DNA of 64,000 bases from Marinobacter sp. LA51 (GCF_030297175.1 NZ_AP028070.1:1922001-1986000); one strand, 5' to 3'; numbered from the stretch's first letter, positions 45,173-58,604 are shown. Numbers and translations are program-made. Notes: generated by a model from the sequence alone, not told the origin.

Positions 45173-46996
45173 TTAGTTTCGGCCGACCCGGATTCGACCC
45201 ACGACGCGACTCAGTGTGTCATCAAATTCTGCCGCACTACCTAATACCCGGATTTTGCCAGATACGATACCTTCCACCAGTTGATTCTCGATGTACTCCC
45301 GGCGATTAAGACCAAGCCTATCGACGAAAACGAGTTTTCGAGAGGCATTGATCCGCACCGCAAGTTTCAGCCGAATCGGGTCCTCGTCGGCCTGGTCCGG
45401 AGTGACGACGATCCAACCACCCAACTTAATCCCGTCCACCTGAGCCTGAGCCAAGAGTGTCTGCTCGCGCTTCAGACGCTCCTGCTCGGCACGTTCGTCC
45501 TCGAGCCGCTGCTGCTCCGCCAACTCACGCTGGCGACGCAACTCTGCCTCTCTGGCCGCCTCTTCGACCATCCGCGCCTGCTCGGCGGCTTCCCGCTCGC
45601 GCTTGAAAGCTTCGGCACGCTCCCTTGCGTCTTGGGCCGCTTGCTCACGTTGCTCTCGCTGTTTCGCGCATACGGTCGCCAGCACGGTCACAGTATCGGT
45701 CAATACCTGACCAAAGGGAGTCAACGTCGGTAGCGGTCGAAGGTCGCTTTGAGTTCGAGCGGATTCAAATTCTGCCCAGGGTTGCAGGCCAAGTTTTACC
45801 CCGGCGCCATTGGTCCAGAGGATTTCAGCGGTATCTTCCAGCAACGCAAAGAAGAACCGTCGCTGCTCCCGGCGACCTTCGCCTTCAACAAACCAGCCTC
45901 CTTCAAGGCCCCCGGCACTGCCGGGCTGAACCCCGGAAAATCCCAGCCAACTACTGTCCCAGGGAAAAGCCTGTGGCTTGGGCAGCGCCTCTGCCAGCTC
46001 CGGTGTTTCTCCCCGAAGCCTGGAAACCATGACGTTCTCGATGCCTGCCAACGCTTTTGCTTCAAGGGCCTGACCGAAGGTTCGGCTCCAGACATCCATC
46101 AGTCGATCGCCAATCTGCTCACCAACGGTGTAGAGCCGATTGCGGTCCTTATCAGACAGCGACGGATCGCCGACCCAGACCAGCCACTCAAGTAGCTTCG
46201 AGCCATGGCGACAGCCCTCACCTTCGACTCCCGATGCCCAGATCGCCTGTTTCAGAAGCCGATACCAGTAATCCAGGATAAACGCTGTAATTGCCGGTGG
46301 CAGCATACGGCCCTGCAGAGCTCGCCCGATCAAGGCCCGGGCAGTCTGATCAGCACGGCGCTGACGGGCGGCCCCCTGTTCGGTCTCCAGCAACCGCCGC
46401 CTCAATTTTCCGGTTTGGGCATTCCGCTTTTCGGCATCCTGCTGCCACTGTCGGCAGAACTCCTCGACAGGCGCAGCCTCGCCCGACTCGAAACTGCTGG
46501 AAACGGCGATGACCAGGGCATCCAGCTGATCAAGCAGCACGCGACTCGAGCGCCCGCCGGAATCACTCCAACCCCGCCACTCTTGCAGGCTGTCGAGCCA
46601 GTCGGTGAGCGTGTCACTAAAGGCATCCGCCCCTTCAAGATTCATCCTCCAGGCCAAATAGAAACGCAATCGGGCAACGCGACGGGCAAGTTCAGGATGC
46701 AGTCCACTGGTTTTCAGGAACACGTCCATGATGCGATCAGCAACATAGGCGGCGTTGATCTGCATGGACGACCAGTCGAGATGAACGGAGCGGATGACAT
46801 GAGTAACGCGCTCATCGCGCTGCTCAACCCAGCATGATGACAACAGTGGGCGCCAATCGCTAACGGATTCCGGTGCGACCTTGCCGACCGGGTATGGCAG
46901 ATCCGGGACACGAATGCCGGAAAGCACGTCTCCAATTTGTCCGGAAACCGCCTTGCGACTCGCACTACCCTGCGGTTTTTGCCGGTTCTGTGACAT
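45173..46996 (-). CDS. DUF1631 family protein
   Basis: 607 residues. The C-terminal segment (about 540-607: IRLKLAVRINASRKLVFVDRLGLNRREYIEN..., then a short conserved tail) matches DUF1631. A long Arg/Glu/Gln/Ala-rich coiled coil (about 445-515) precedes it, and the N-terminal 400 residues are helical with no known motif. No signal peptide or membrane span is seen, so the protein should be cytoplasmic. The function of the family is unknown. A PilZ gene directly downstream hints at involvement in c-di-GMP-controlled surface behaviour; this is inference. Confidence 0.78.
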   Translation of the reverse strand: MSQNRQKPQGSASRKAVSGQIGDVLSGIRVPDLPYPVGKVAPESVSDWRPLLSSCWVEQRDERVTHVIRSVHLDWSSMQINAAYVADRIMDVFLKTSGLHPELARRVARLRFYLAWRMNLEGADAFSDTLTDWLDSLQEWRGWSDSGGRSSRVLLDQLDALVIAVSSSFESGEAAPVEEFCRQWQQDAEKRNAQTGKLRRRLLETEQGAARQRRADQTARALIGRALQGRMLPPAITAFILDYWYRLLKQAIWASGVEGEGCRHGSKLLEWLVWVGDPSLSDKDRNRLYTVGEQIGDRLMDVWSRTFGQALEAKALAGIENVMVSRLRGETPELAEALPKPQAFPWDSSWLGFSGVQPGSAGGLEGGWFVEGEGRREQRRFFFALLEDTAEILWTNGAGVKLGLQPWAEFESARTQSDLRPLPTLTPFGQVLTDTVTVLATVCAKQREQREQAAQDARERAEAFKREREAAEQARMVEEAAREAELRRQRELAEQQRLEDERAEQERLKREQTLLAQAQVDGIKLGGWIVVTPDQADEDPIRLKLAVRINASRKLVFVDRLGLNRREYIENQLVEGIVSGKIRVLGSAAEFDDTLSRVVGRIRVGRN

Positions 46997-47168
46997 CCGT
47001 TCCCCATTCGTAAGAAGCGTTGAAAAGGCCTACCAAATAACGCAGTATAACCACCTCCCTGGGGTTATTCACACCGGATTCCCGGGGCTTTGGCACCAAT
47101 CTGCAACTTCGTTGGCATTTGTTCGTCCAATGGAGATGCAACGATCAGAATCGGGGATAAAGAACAAC

Positions 47169-48245
47169 ATGTCGGGCAATAAACTAGAGAACCTGAACGT
47201 GGCCAGCCAGGAACCACTTATCACTCCTGAAGCACTCAAGCAGGAGATGCCACTCTCCGACGCCGCAGCCGAAACCGTGGCCAAGGGCCGCCAAGCCATC
47301 TACGACATCATGGATGGCAAAGACCATCGTCTGTTCGTCGTCATTGGCCCCTGCTCCATCCACGATGTGGAAGCCGCGCGTGATTACGCCCAGCGCCTGA
47401 AAAAACTGGCGGACGAAGTCAGTGACACCCTTCTGATCGTGATGCGCGTCTATTTTGAAAAACCTCGGACAACCGTCGGCTGGAAGGGTCTGATCAACGA
47501 CCCGCACCTGAACGACACCTTCGACATTGAACAGGGGCTCCACATTGGCCGCCGCCTGTTGCTGGACATCAACGAGCTAGGTCTGCCGGCCGCGACTGAA
47601 GCGCTGGATCCGATTTCGCCCCAGTATCTCCAGGACACCATTGCCTGGTCAGCCATTGGCGCCCGGACCACTGAATCCCAGACGCACCGGGAAATGAGTA
47701 GTGGGCTTTCTATGGCTATCGGTTTCAAAAACGGCACCGACGGCAGCCTGGATGTCGTTGTAAACGCCATGAAATCGGTATCGCACCCGCACAACTTCCT
47801 TGGCATTGACCAGCAGGGCAAGGCTGCCATTATCCGCACCAAGGGCAACAACTTTGGTCATGCGGTTCTGCGTGGCGGTGGTGGTAAGCCCAACTACGAT
47901 TCTGTCAGCGTCGCGCTGTGCGAACAGGCTCTGGAAAAAGCGAAGCTGCGTAAATCGATCATGGTGGACTGCAGCCACGCCAACTCCAATAAGGATCCTG
48001 GCCTGCAACCGTTGGTGATGCAGGACGTTACCCACCAGATTCTGGAAGGCAACAGCTCCATCCAGAGCCTGATGATTGAAAGCAACATTAACTGGGGCAG
48101 CCAGTCCATTCCTGACAATCTGGACGACCTGAAATACGGCGTATCAGTAACCGACGCCTGCATCGACTGGCCGACCACCGAGAAGGCCATCCGGGAAATG
48201 CGGGACAAGCTGAAAGATGTCCTGCCTGGCCGCAAGATCGGCTAA
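47169..48245 (+). CDS. 3-deoxy-7-phosphoheptulonate synthase (class I DAHP synthase)
   Basis: 358 residues from ATG 47169 (family 350-356). Signature stretches are VVIGPCSIHD, MRVYFEKPRTTVGWKGLINDP, IGARTTESQTHRE and GFKNGTDGS, covering PEP, erythrose-4-phosphate and metal sites. It starts the shikimate pathway to aromatic amino acids. Which allosteric isoform (Phe, Tyr or Trp sensitive) cannot be told by eye, so no symbol is given. The frame is open far upstream, but GGGGATAAAG before this ATG and family alignment support it. Confidence 0.94.
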   Translation: MSGNKLENLNVASQEPLITPEALKQEMPLSDAAAETVAKGRQAIYDIMDGKDHRLFVVIGPCSIHDVEAARDYAQRLKKLADEVSDTLLIVMRVYFEKPRTTVGWKGLINDPHLNDTFDIEQGLHIGRRLLLDINELGLPAATEALDPISPQYLQDTIAWSAIGARTTESQTHREMSSGLSMAIGFKNGTDGSLDVVVNAMKSVSHPHNFLGIDQQGKAAIIRTKGNNFGHAVLRGGGGKPNYDSVSVALCEQALEKAKLRKSIMVDCSHANSNKDPGLQPLVMQDVTHQILEGNSSIQSLMIESNINWGSQSIPDNLDDLKYGVSVTDACIDWPTTEKAIREMRDKLKDVLPGRKIG

Positions 48246-48262
48246 CCGGACATTCGAAACAT

Positions 48263-48296
48263 AAAAAAGGGGAGCCAATCGGGGCTCCCCTTTTTT
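48263..48296. terminator. Strong bidirectional terminator between DAHP synthase and cobA
   Basis: GGGGAGCC/GGCTCCCC 8-bp stem, 6-nt loop, six A on one side and six T on the other; serves both convergent genes. Confidence 0.9.
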
Positions 48297-48342
48297 GTTT
48301 ATGGCTGCCGATACTGATCCAACCCTACCCCCAACCCGCGAT

Positions 48343-50516
<2,174 letters not shown>

Positions 50517-50557
50517 TTATACCTGCACTGAGGCTCGTGGCTACCTCGCCGCCAGGC

Positions 50558-51895
50558 TCAGGAGTAGCGCTTTCGGGTGCTTTCGGCATTGCGCTGGTTC
50601 AGGCGCTCGCGCTTTTCCGCCAGTTTGATTTCGAGCCCGCGATTTACCGGCTGGTAGTACCGACGCTGATGAATCGCTTCGGGCAGATAGGATTCGCCGG
50701 CAGCAAAGGCCTCCGGCTCGTCGTGGGCGTAGCGATAGGATTCGCCGTGCCCCATGGACTTGAGAAGTTTGGTGGGTGCGTTACGAAGGTGCACAGGCAC
50801 TTCGTAATCCGGGTCCTGCCGAATGTCCGCCATACAGCGGTTAAAGGCGCTGTACACGGCGTTGCTCTTGGGACACATGGCCAGATAGGTAACCGCCTGG
50901 GCAAGGGCCAACTCGCCTTCAGGCGACCCCAGACGCTCCTGGGCGTCCCAGGCATCCATACTTAGCTGGAGAGCCCTCGGATCGGCGTTTCCGATGTCCT
51001 CACTGGCAATCCGTACCAGCCGTCTTGCTGCGTATAACGGGTCGCAGCCCCCATCAAGCATCCGGCACAGCCAGTACAGTGCTCCGTCCGGGTCCGAGCC
51101 GCGCACCGATTTGTGCAGCGCAGAGATCTGATCGTAAAAGACATCCCCACCCTTATCGAAACGACGCAGGCTGGTTTGCATGACCTGCTCGAGCTGGGCC
51201 TCCGAGACGGTGTCGCGGCCCTGCTCATCCGGTTCCGCCAGGTCTGCGGCCACCTCAAGGATATTCAGCGCCCGACGGGCATCGCCGCCGGCAGCCGTAG
51301 CCATCATCTCCAACACTTCTTGAGGCACCGTCAGGCGCCCGGCAAAGCCGGTGTCTGACTCCAGGGCGCGTTGGAGCAATCGAAGGATCTCGTCGTCCTC
51401 AAGATTCTTGAGCACGTAGACTCGGGTTCGGGATAACAGCGCGCTGTTCAGCTCAAACGACGGATTCTCGGTGGTGGCGCCAACAAAGATGAAAGTGCCA
51501 TCTTCGATATGCGGCAGAAAAGCATCCTGCTGGCTCTTGTTAAAACGATGGACTTCGTCCACGAACAGCAGAGTATCCCGGCCTTCCGAGCTCTTACGGT
51601 GACGGGCGCGGTCGACAACTGCGCGGATCTCTTTGACCCCGCTGAGCACCGCCGAAATGGTTTCAAAACTGAGGTCACTGAGGTTTGCGAGCAGCTGGGC
51701 GAAGGTGGTTTTACCGACCCCCGGCGGCCCCCAGAGAATCATGGAGTGCAGCTGGCCCTGCTCTACCGCCCGGCGTAACGGCTTGCCAGGGCCAACCAGA
51801 TGCAACTGGCCGACGTATTCATCCAGTGAGGCTGGGCGCATGCGCGCCGCGAGCGGTCGGAATCCGGTCTGTTCTTCGAACAGGCTGTCCTGCAT
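50558..51895 (-). CDS. rarA: Replication-associated recombination ATPase RarA (MgsA)
   Basis: 445 residues (E. coli 447). AAA+ clamp-loader-like: Walker A GPPGVGKT at 56-63, Walker [12 protein letters not shown], sensor 1 [11 protein letters not shown], then the C-terminal tetramerisation domain with [25 protein letters not shown]. It acts at stalled replication forks. Its ATG shares one base with the lolA stop, so it is co-translated with lolA. Confidence 0.95.
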   Translation of the reverse strand: MQDSLFEEQTGFRPLAARMRPASLDEYVGQLHLVGPGKPLRRAVEQGQLHSMILWGPPGVGKTTFAQLLANLSDLSFETISAVLSGVKEIRAVVDRARHRKSSEGRDTLLFVDEVHRFNKSQQDAFLPHIEDGTFIFVGATTENPSFELNSALLSRTRVYVLKNLEDDEILRLLQRALESDTGFAGRLTVPQEVLEMMATAAGGDARRALNILEVAADLAEPDEQGRDTVSEAQLEQVMQTSLRRFDKGGDVFYDQISALHKSVRGSDPDGALYWLCRMLDGGCDPLYAARRLVRIASEDIGNADPRALQLSMDAWDAQERLGSPEGELALAQAVTYLAMCPKSNAVYSAFNRCMADIRQDPDYEVPVHLRNAPTKLLKSMGHGESYRYAHDEPEAFAAGESYLPEAIHQRRYYQPVNRGLEIKLAEKRERLNQRNAESTRKRYS

Positions 51896-52554
51896 CAGGC
51901 CCCTTCCCGGATGATGTCCACGCCTTCCGGGTAGTCCAGGGAAAAGGCGCTATCGTCCACGCTCTGGTTCAGTCGAATGTCGTCGAAGCTCAGGATGCTG
52001 AGCTGGGCCAGGGAATCCTGCATGCGCATTTCCTGCAGTTCGCCCTTGAAGAAGGTCAGGCGAAGGGACACAAACAGGGAATCCGGGTTCCGGGGCTCTA
52101 ATGTATATTCCCGAGTGTTGTCGCCAATCGCCTTCAGGGACACCCTGTAAGTCTCATCCAGATTGCCGACCTCACCACTGAGCAGCAGTGCTGGAGTGGT
52201 TTGCACCCGTTCATCCAGCTTGTGGACAGTTACCTGTTCAAGGTCCGGGTCATAGACTTCAACGGTCTCACCATTGCTGACAATGAACTGAGACAGGGGC
52301 GCACTGGTCTCCCAGTAAAACAATCCGGGGCGTTTTGCCTTCAGGGCACCGCGGGTTTCCTGTACCCGATTGCCGTTCTCATTGACCACGATCTGAATAA
52401 AGCTCGCCTGGTACGACTCGTAACTCTTGAGCGCCGAGGCCAGTTTTCCGGCAGCATCGCGAGAATTGGCCGAATCATCAGCGGCGTTTGCTGACAGCGC
52501 AAAGAGAGCGACCAACGCCAGGGCAATAAGTTTAAAAAATGGGTGCTGTTGCAT
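51895..52554 (-). CDS. lolA: Outer-membrane lipoprotein carrier LolA
   Basis: 219 residues with a Sec signal peptide (1-25, [21 protein letters not shown]). The LolA fold is visible in [40 protein letters not shown] strands (about 50-85) and in [16 protein letters not shown]. It shuttles lipoproteins (such as the MltD lipoprotein encoded at 36 kb) through the periplasm to LolB. It lies 12 bp after ftsK, the conserved ftsK-lolA-rarA-serS order. Confidence 0.94.
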   Translation of the reverse strand: MQQHPFFKLIALALVALFALSANAADDSANSRDAAGKLASALKSYESYQASFIQIVVNENGNRVQETRGALKAKRPGLFYWETSAPLSQFIVSNGETVEVYDPDLEQVTVHKLDERVQTTPALLLSGEVGNLDETYRVSLKAIGDNTREYTLEPRNPDSLFVSLRLTFFKGELQEMRMQDSLAQLSILSFDDIRLNQSVDDSAFSLDYPEGVDIIREGA

Positions 52555-52566
52555 AGCGAACCGCTC

Positions 52567-55167
52567 CTAATCTCTTGGGGGTGGTGGTGCCAGCACTTCC
52601 CGGGCGCCATTGTGCCCGGCTGAGCTGACCACGCCAGATGCTTCCATGGCATCAACCAGGTTTGCCGCCCGGTTATACCCTATCTTGAATTTGCGCTGGA
52701 CCGACGAAATGGACACCCGCCGGCCCTCGGTAACAAAGGCGACCGCCTCATCGAACAGGGCATCGCCCTCGCTGTCTCCGCCACCCTCTGTCAGAGTCGG
52801 AACGCCGGGCAGGTTTTCACCTTCCGCGCCGTTGAGGACATCGTCGACATAGACAGGCTCACCACGGGCCTTCCAGGCGCTGACCACGCGATGGACTTCA
52901 TCGTCGTCCACAAAGGCGCCATGGACCCGCACCGGCAAGCCGGAGCCCGGCGGCAGGTACAGCATGTCACCGTGACCGAGCAACTGCTCCGCACCGCCCT
53001 GGTCGAGCACGGTACGTGAGTCGATCTTGGACGACACCTGGAACGACATCCGGGTCGGAATGTTGGCCTTGATCAGGCCAGTGATCACGTCCACCGAAGG
53101 CCGCTGCGTAGCGAGAACCAAGTGAATACCAGCGGCACGGGCTTTCTGGGCAATCCGGGCGATCAACTCTTCCACTTTCTTGCCAACGATCATCATCATG
53201 TCGGCGAATTCGTCGATGACCACCACAATGAACGGCAGGGTCTCCAGCTCCGGTCGCTCCTGCTCGTCGTTCGCCAGATATTCATCCGGCTTCCAGAGCG
53301 GGTCGAGCAATGGCTCACCGGCATCCCTGGCGTCTTTCACCTTCCGGTTGTAACCGGCGATGTTCCGGACACCCAGATTGGCCATCAGCCTGTAGCGGCG
53401 CTCCATCTCGGCCACACACCAGCGCAATGCGTTGGCGGCCTCTTTCATGTCGGTGACCACAGGCGCCAGCAGATGCGGGATACCGTCGTAGATGCTCAGT
53501 TCCAGCATCTTGGGGTCAACCATGATGAAGCGAACCTCATCCGGTGTCGCCTTGAGCAACATGCTCAACAGCATGGCGTTTACGCCAACGGACTTACCGG
53601 AACCCGTGGTACCCGCCACCAGCAAATGTGGCATCTTGGCCAGGTTAGCGACCATGGGGTTGCCGCCGATGTCATTACCCAATGCCATGGTGATGGGCGA
53701 TGCGGACTCTGCGAAAACCCGCGCGCCAAGTACTTCGCTCAGGCGAACGATTTCCCGTTCCTCGTTGGGGATTTCGATACCCACAACAGACTTACCGGGA
53801 ATGACCTCAACGACACGAACGCTTAGAACGGCCAGCGAACGAGCCAAATCCTTGGCGAGGTTAGAGATCTTGCTGACCTTGACCCCGGCCGCCGGCTTGA
53901 TTTCGAAGCGGGTGATAACCGGCCCCGGATTGACCTCGACCACTTCCACGGAAACGCCGAAGTCGGCCAGCTTCTCCTCAAGCATCCGGGACATGTGTTC
54001 CAGGGACTCTTCGGAGTAGCCTCTCTCTTTGTGCTCCTCCGGAGGATCGAGCAAGCTCAGCGGTGGTATCGGGCTCTCGACGTCTTCCAATAGAGACGCC
54101 TGTTTGTCGTTTGTCTTCCCCTGTGCCGGTGGCTGTTCGTTCTTCTTGAACGGGGAAATCTTCAGTGATCGCCCAGCGGGCTGCTGCGCCTGCTCTGCGG
54201 ACTTAGCCTTGGGCGATGGCTGAGGCTCCGCCGCCGACGCACTGTCATCACGTGAACTGAAGCTCTCAAGCCTGGCCGGCTCGGAATCGATATCGGCCGA
54301 CAAGCCCTCAAGACCCGGTTCCTTGCGTTCTTTCAGAGCCTCGCCTGTGGGTTTTGCTTTCGCTTTGCCCGGACCGAAACCGGGAATGCGATGCCACCAT
54401 CTCGGCCCCTGCTTGTCCTTTTTCTCAGCCTTGGGAGCTGGAACCCGGTCTTTAACAACGGGTGGCTCTGCCGATTTTTCCGGCGCCTTGGTGGGCTCTG
54501 GCTTGGCCTTCTTTTTATCAGGATCCGGGCTAAACATGTCTTTCAGGGCAAGGCCGAACCTGAGCGTCAGCCCACCGATCTGATCCATCAGCCAGAACCA
54601 GGAAAGCCCGGTGGTAACCGTAAGGGCGAACAGGAAAATGGCAATCAACAGAAGTGTGGTGGCAGGCAAATTGAAGAAGCGCACCATCGCCTCAGATACG
54701 GCAGTGCCCATGACGCCACCGGAGGACACACCGAGGCCAAACACCGAGTAAAGCGACAGCAGGCTGGTGGCAGAAAGCAGAATCAACAGGAAACCGCCAA
54801 ACCGCATCATAAACAGCGGCCAGTGCAGATCCATGGAATCGTTGCGGCGCCGGATCAGCATGATCGCGTAGCCCGCGATCATCACCGGGAACAGATAGGC
54901 TACCTGCCCGAAGAAGTCCATGAACAGACTGGCCAGCCAGGCACCGGTGCGCCCGGCATAGTTCTGTACGCTGGTGTCGTGACCAATACTGGCCCAGCCG
55001 GGATCTGAGGGGCTGAACGTCACCAGTGCCATCGCGAAGTAGATGCACAGGGCAATCAACGCAATCACTGCACCCTCACGGGCGCCCTGTGCCGCCAAAT
55101 GGCGGAAGCGTTGCTGTTTTTCGGTCAGCTCCTGCGGTGCTTTCTTCGCTTTAGCGGATTCGGCCAT
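52567..55167 (-). CDS. ftsK: DNA translocase FtsK
   Basis: 866 residues, short-linker type as in Pseudomonas (E. coli 1329). Four to five N-terminal transmembrane helices (about 25-200) anchor it at the septum; a Lys/Pro/Glu-rich linker (about 220-380) follows. The motor has Walker A GTTGSGKS near 518-525 and Walker [15 protein letters not shown]. The C-terminal gamma domain (about 800-855), a winged helix ending in [16 protein letters not shown], reads KOPS sequences. It pumps DNA and activates XerCD at dif during division. Confidence 0.96.
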   Translation of the reverse strand: MAESAKAKKAPQELTEKQQRFRHLAAQGAREGAVIALIALCIYFAMALVTFSPSDPGWASIGHDTSVQNYAGRTGAWLASLFMDFFGQVAYLFPVMIAGYAIMLIRRRNDSMDLHWPLFMMRFGGFLLILLSATSLLSLYSVFGLGVSSGGVMGTAVSEAMVRFFNLPATTLLLIAIFLFALTVTTGLSWFWLMDQIGGLTLRFGLALKDMFSPDPDKKKAKPEPTKAPEKSAEPPVVKDRVPAPKAEKKDKQGPRWWHRIPGFGPGKAKAKPTGEALKERKEPGLEGLSADIDSEPARLESFSSRDDSASAAEPQPSPKAKSAEQAQQPAGRSLKISPFKKNEQPPAQGKTNDKQASLLEDVESPIPPLSLLDPPEEHKERGYSEESLEHMSRMLEEKLADFGVSVEVVEVNPGPVITRFEIKPAAGVKVSKISNLAKDLARSLAVLSVRVVEVIPGKSVVGIEIPNEEREIVRLSEVLGARVFAESASPITMALGNDIGGNPMVANLAKMPHLLVAGTTGSGKSVGVNAMLLSMLLKATPDEVRFIMVDPKMLELSIYDGIPHLLAPVVTDMKEAANALRWCVAEMERRYRLMANLGVRNIAGYNRKVKDARDAGEPLLDPLWKPDEYLANDEQERPELETLPFIVVVIDEFADMMMIVGKKVEELIARIAQKARAAGIHLVLATQRPSVDVITGLIKANIPTRMSFQVSSKIDSRTVLDQGGAEQLLGHGDMLYLPPGSGLPVRVHGAFVDDDEVHRVVSAWKARGEPVYVDDVLNGAEGENLPGVPTLTEGGGDSEGDALFDEAVAFVTEGRRVSISSVQRKFKIGYNRAANLVDAMEASGVVSSAGHNGAREVLAPPPPRD

Positions 55168-55173
55168 GAATAC

Positions 55174-56415
55174 TCAAACGTTTCCATTGCTTGGGTTCTG
55201 AAGTGCCTGAAAGCCGCGAGCAAGATCGGTTTTCAGGTCTTCGACTGCTTCTATCCCTACGGAGATCCTTACCAGATTCTCGGTGATCCCCGCGGCATGC
55301 TTGTCTTCAGGCGACAGGCGACCGTGAGTTGTGGTGGCCGGATGAGTGATCGTGGATTTGACGTCACCCAGGTTGGCAGTGATCGAAATCATGCGCGTGG
55401 CATCGATAAACTGCCAGGCTTCTGTCCGATCGCCCTTCAGCCGGAACGAGAGAACACCCCCGAACCCGGATTGCTGCTGTTTCGCCAACTCGTGTTGCGG
55501 GTGACTCTCAAGACCCGCATAAAACACTTCCTCCACGGAAGGCTGTTCTTCCAGCCACAGCGCCAACTGTAGCGCATTGTCGCAGTGAGCACGCATACGA
55601 ATTGGTAAGGTTTCCAGGCCTTTCAGGAACACCCAGGCGTTAAAGGGGCTCATGGTTGGCCCTGCGGAACGGAGGAAGCCGTACACTTCGTCCATCAAGG
55701 CGTTTGGCCCGACCACAACGCCACCAACACAGCGGCCTTGGCCGTCCAGGTACTTGGTCGCCGAGTGAATGATGATATCGGCACCATGCTCCAGTGGTCG
55801 CTGCAGGACAGGCGTACAGAAGCAATTGTCGACCACGAACAGGGCATCATTGTCGTGAGCCAGAGTCGCCAGTGCTTTCATATCCGCTACTTCACACAGC
55901 GGATTAGACGGTGTCTCGATGAACAGCATCCGAGTCTCGGGCCGCACCGCCTGTGTCCATTCATCCATGTTGGTGAGGCTGACGAACGACGTCTCGACGC
56001 CAAACTTTGCCATGTATTTCTGGAACAACACGTTAGTAGTGCCGAATACGCCTCGGGAGCAGACGACATGATCGCCAGCCTTCAACAATGCCATGCAGGT
56101 GCTCAGAATAGCGGCCATACCGGACGCCGTCGCTACCGCACGTTCACCGCCTTCCATCGCGGCAATCCGGCCTTCGAAAGCCTGGACTGTCGGGTTAGTA
56201 AAACGGGAATAGATATTACCGGGCTCTTCGCCACCAAAGCGGGCAGCGGCCTGGGCGGCACTGCCATAAACAAAACTCGAAGTCGGGAAAATCGGATCAC
56301 TGTGCTCCAGCTCACCGGTACGAATCTGCCCTGCCCTCACCGCCAGGGTGTCCACGGACATACCTTCAAGATCCGATTCCGGAATCCAGACATTCTCTTC
56401 ACGACGTAACGTCAT
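55174..56415 (-). CDS. metZ: O-succinylhomoserine sulfhydrylase
   Basis: 413 residues of the Cys/Met-metabolism PLP family. TLAVRAGQIRTGELEHSDPIFPTSSFVYGSAAQAA at the N-terminus is typical of MetZ; the PLP lysine is in HSATKYLDGQGR. It makes homocysteine directly from O-succinylhomoserine and sulfide, bypassing cystathionine. MetH then methylates the product, and sulfide can come from the CysI-like reductase. The MetB/MetC alternative is less likely from context: metZ next to purF is the Pseudomonas order. Confidence 0.92.
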   Translation of the reverse strand: MTLRREENVWIPESDLEGMSVDTLAVRAGQIRTGELEHSDPIFPTSSFVYGSAAQAAARFGGEEPGNIYSRFTNPTVQAFEGRIAAMEGGERAVATASGMAAILSTCMALLKAGDHVVCSRGVFGTTNVLFQKYMAKFGVETSFVSLTNMDEWTQAVRPETRMLFIETPSNPLCEVADMKALATLAHDNDALFVVDNCFCTPVLQRPLEHGADIIIHSATKYLDGQGRCVGGVVVGPNALMDEVYGFLRSAGPTMSPFNAWVFLKGLETLPIRMRAHCDNALQLALWLEEQPSVEEVFYAGLESHPQHELAKQQQSGFGGVLSFRLKGDRTEAWQFIDATRMISITANLGDVKSTITHPATTTHGRLSPEDKHAAGITENLVRISVGIEAVEDLKTDLARGFQALQNPSNGNV

Positions 56416-56445
56416 GAGCTACTCCTGATTGCACGCACCGCGTGG

Positions 56446-57972
56446 TTAATCTTCGTCATTGTGCAGGTCGATGATGCCATTATCACCAGAATCTCCGCCC
56501 TGTTGCTTGGAGCGGCTGTCATCGTTGCGCGCATCTTCCAGGCGGTCCAGGTAGGCTTTGTCGACATCGCCGGTCACGTACTGCCCAGTGAAGACAGAAC
56601 ACTCCCAGCCCTCAATGTCCTCGTTGACGTCATTGACGCAGGTGATGAGGTCGTCCAGATCCTGGTATAGCAGCCAGTCTGCGCCAATCAGGTCCCGAAT
56701 CTCTTCAACTGTGCGGTCATGGGCGATCAGCTCGCTGGCCGACGGCATGTCAATCCCGTAGACATTTGGGTAACGCACAGGGGGCGCGGCCGAGGCAAAA
56801 TACACGTTGCGCGCGCCAGCATCCCGGGCCATCTGAACAATTTCCTTGCAGGTTGTGCCGCGAACAATGGAGTCGTCAACCAGCATGACGTTCTTGCCCC
56901 GGAACTCAAGATCAATCGGGTTCAGCTTCTGGCGTACCGATTTTTTCCGCATCTTCTGACCGGGCATGATAAAGGTACGGCCAATGTAGCGGTTCTTGAT
57001 AAAGCCTTCTCGGAACTTCACTCCCAACCGGTGCGCCAACTGCATCGCAGAGGTACGGCTGGTATCGGGTATAGGCATCACCACGTCAATATCGTGATCG
57101 GGCCGCTCACGCAGCACTTTGTCTGCAAGGGTTTCGCCCATTCGAAGACGCGCCTTGTAAACCGATACCTTATCGATAATGGAGTCCGGTCGAGCGAAAT
57201 ACACGTGTTCAAAGATGCACGGGAACAGATGCGGGTCCTCTGCACACTGCTGGGTGTAAAGGGTGCCATCAGTTTCAATATACACGGCTTCACCCGGTGC
57301 GATATCCCTTACCAGGGTAAAGCCCGCTGCATTCATGGCCACGCTTTCCGATGCGATCATGTATTCCTTGTTCCCGTTGTCGTCCTCGCGAACGCCGTAG
57401 CAGGCCGGGCGAATTCCATTCGGGTCCCGGAAACCGACAATGCCATAGCCGGTGATCATCGCAATGACGCCATAGGCACCACGACATCTTTTATGCACGG
57501 CTCGCACAGCGGCAAAGATGTCGTCTTTGGTCGGATTCAGCTTGCCTAGCTTCTGCAACTCATGAGCAAAAACGTTCAGCAGAACTTCGGAATCAGAATT
57601 GGTATTGATGTGCCGAAGATCGGTCCGAAACAAATCCTCGCTCAGATCGTCGGCGTTGGTGAGGTTGCCGTTGTGGGCCAGCGTGATGCCGTAAGGGCTG
57701 TTGACATAAAACGGCTGCGCCTCGGCTGAACTGGAACTGCCGGCCGTGGGGTAGCGAACGTGGCCGATGCCGACATTGCCGACCAGACGACGCATGTGGC
57801 GGGTATGGAAGACATCCCGAACCAATCCGTTGTCCTTGCGGAGGTAAAAGCGCTCATCCTGAAAGGTAACAATGCCCGCTGCGTCCTGGCCCCGGTGCTG
57901 AAGTACAGTCAGTGCATCATAGAGCGACTGATTGACGTTGGAAGTGCTGACGATGCCGACAATGCCACACAT
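56446..57972 (-). CDS. purF: Amidophosphoribosyltransferase
   Basis: 508 residues (E. coli 505). The N-terminal Cys2 (MCGIVGIV) is the glutaminase nucleophile after methionine removal; the second domain has the PRPP motif [13 protein letters not shown]. It performs the first committed step of purine synthesis. It lies 34 bp after cvpA, the classic cvpA-purF order, and 30 bp before metZ. Confidence 0.96.
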   Translation of the reverse strand: MCGIVGIVSTSNVNQSLYDALTVLQHRGQDAAGIVTFQDERFYLRKDNGLVRDVFHTRHMRRLVGNVGIGHVRYPTAGSSSSAEAQPFYVNSPYGITLAHNGNLTNADDLSEDLFRTDLRHINTNSDSEVLLNVFAHELQKLGKLNPTKDDIFAAVRAVHKRCRGAYGVIAMITGYGIVGFRDPNGIRPACYGVREDDNGNKEYMIASESVAMNAAGFTLVRDIAPGEAVYIETDGTLYTQQCAEDPHLFPCIFEHVYFARPDSIIDKVSVYKARLRMGETLADKVLRERPDHDIDVVMPIPDTSRTSAMQLAHRLGVKFREGFIKNRYIGRTFIMPGQKMRKKSVRQKLNPIDLEFRGKNVMLVDDSIVRGTTCKEIVQMARDAGARNVYFASAAPPVRYPNVYGIDMPSASELIAHDRTVEEIRDLIGADWLLYQDLDDLITCVNDVNEDIEGWECSVFTGQYVTGDVDKAYLDRLEDARNDDSRSKQQGGDSGDNGIIDLHNDED

Positions 57973-58006
57973 GGATAAGGTGTTCTCCGAGTGTTAAAAC
58001 TGAATG

Positions 58007-58576
58007 TTAGCTAGAGGTGGATGCAGGTGCCACGCCTTGCTGAAGTTGACTGCTGTCTGATTCCCGGTAGCTGTCCGAAGCCGGCCCGAGGAAACGGGCG
58101 AATTCATCGCCCAGTGTGCGCCGTGACCAGTCCTCGACCACCGCAAGCTTGTTGATCATGATCGACTCACGCCACCAGGTATCCTGTGCCAGCGGTGTGT
58201 AGCGGGTAAAGGCAATGGCGACGATGACAACCACGAGCCCGCGCAAGAGTCCGAAACCCATTCCCAGGACGCGATCCGTCGGGGACAGTCCGGTAGCCCG
58301 AACAAGATGGCCAATCATGTTATTGATGATGGCGCCCACAATGAGCGTGCCGAAAAAGAGAATCGCAAAGGCGGCAATCAAGCGCACCAACGGCGTTTCA
58401 ACCGTGCTCTCCAGAAGGGTTTGCATTTGCGGGTGGAAGGTTCTGGCGAGTATAAACGCGCCTACCCACGTCACCAGAGACAAGGCCTCTCTCACGAAAC
58501 CCCGCTTCAGACTGATGAGCGTAGACACTGTAATCAGGGCAATGATGACCCAGTCAATCCAGATCAGCGCTTCCAT
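58007..58576 (-). CDS. cvpA: CvpA family inner-membrane protein
   Basis: 189 residues from the ATG at 58576 (MEALIWIDWVII); a TTG ten codons earlier is possible but less likely. Four transmembrane helices (about 5-25, 30-50, 65-90 and 100-125) are followed by a cytoplasmic or periplasmic tail of 60 residues. CvpA is needed for colicin V export and for bile-salt and envelope-stress resistance in enterobacteria; the molecular role is unclear. An 8-bp inverted repeat surrounds the start codon. It is co-transcribed with purF. Confidence 0.9.
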   Translation of the reverse strand: MEALIWIDWVIIALITVSTLISLKRGFVREALSLVTWVGAFILARTFHPQMQTLLESTVETPLVRLIAAFAILFFGTLIVGAIINNMIGHLVRATGLSPTDRVLGMGFGLLRGLVVVIVAIAFTRYTPLAQDTWWRESIMINKLAVVEDWSRRTLGDEFARFLGPASDSYRESDSSQLQQGVAPASTSS

Positions 58577-58604
58577 GTAAAACCCGGTGGAAAAAAGGAA
58601 GCGC
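58567..58604 (-). promoter_or_regulatory. Inverted repeat that could hide the cvpA start codon
   Basis: GCGCTTCC (58567-58574 on the plus strand) and GGAAGCGC (58597-58604) are perfect 8-bp complements. In the mRNA the hairpin would enclose the region before the ATG and pair directly across its last base and the next codons. It could limit cvpA initiation. Confidence 0.35.

Noticed and set aside
47047-47068. ATAACC/GGTTAT inverted repeat upstream of the DAHP synthase gene as an attenuator or TyrR box
   Set aside because: Only 6 bp arms, no T-run, no leader peptide rich in aromatic residues and no match to a TyrR box.
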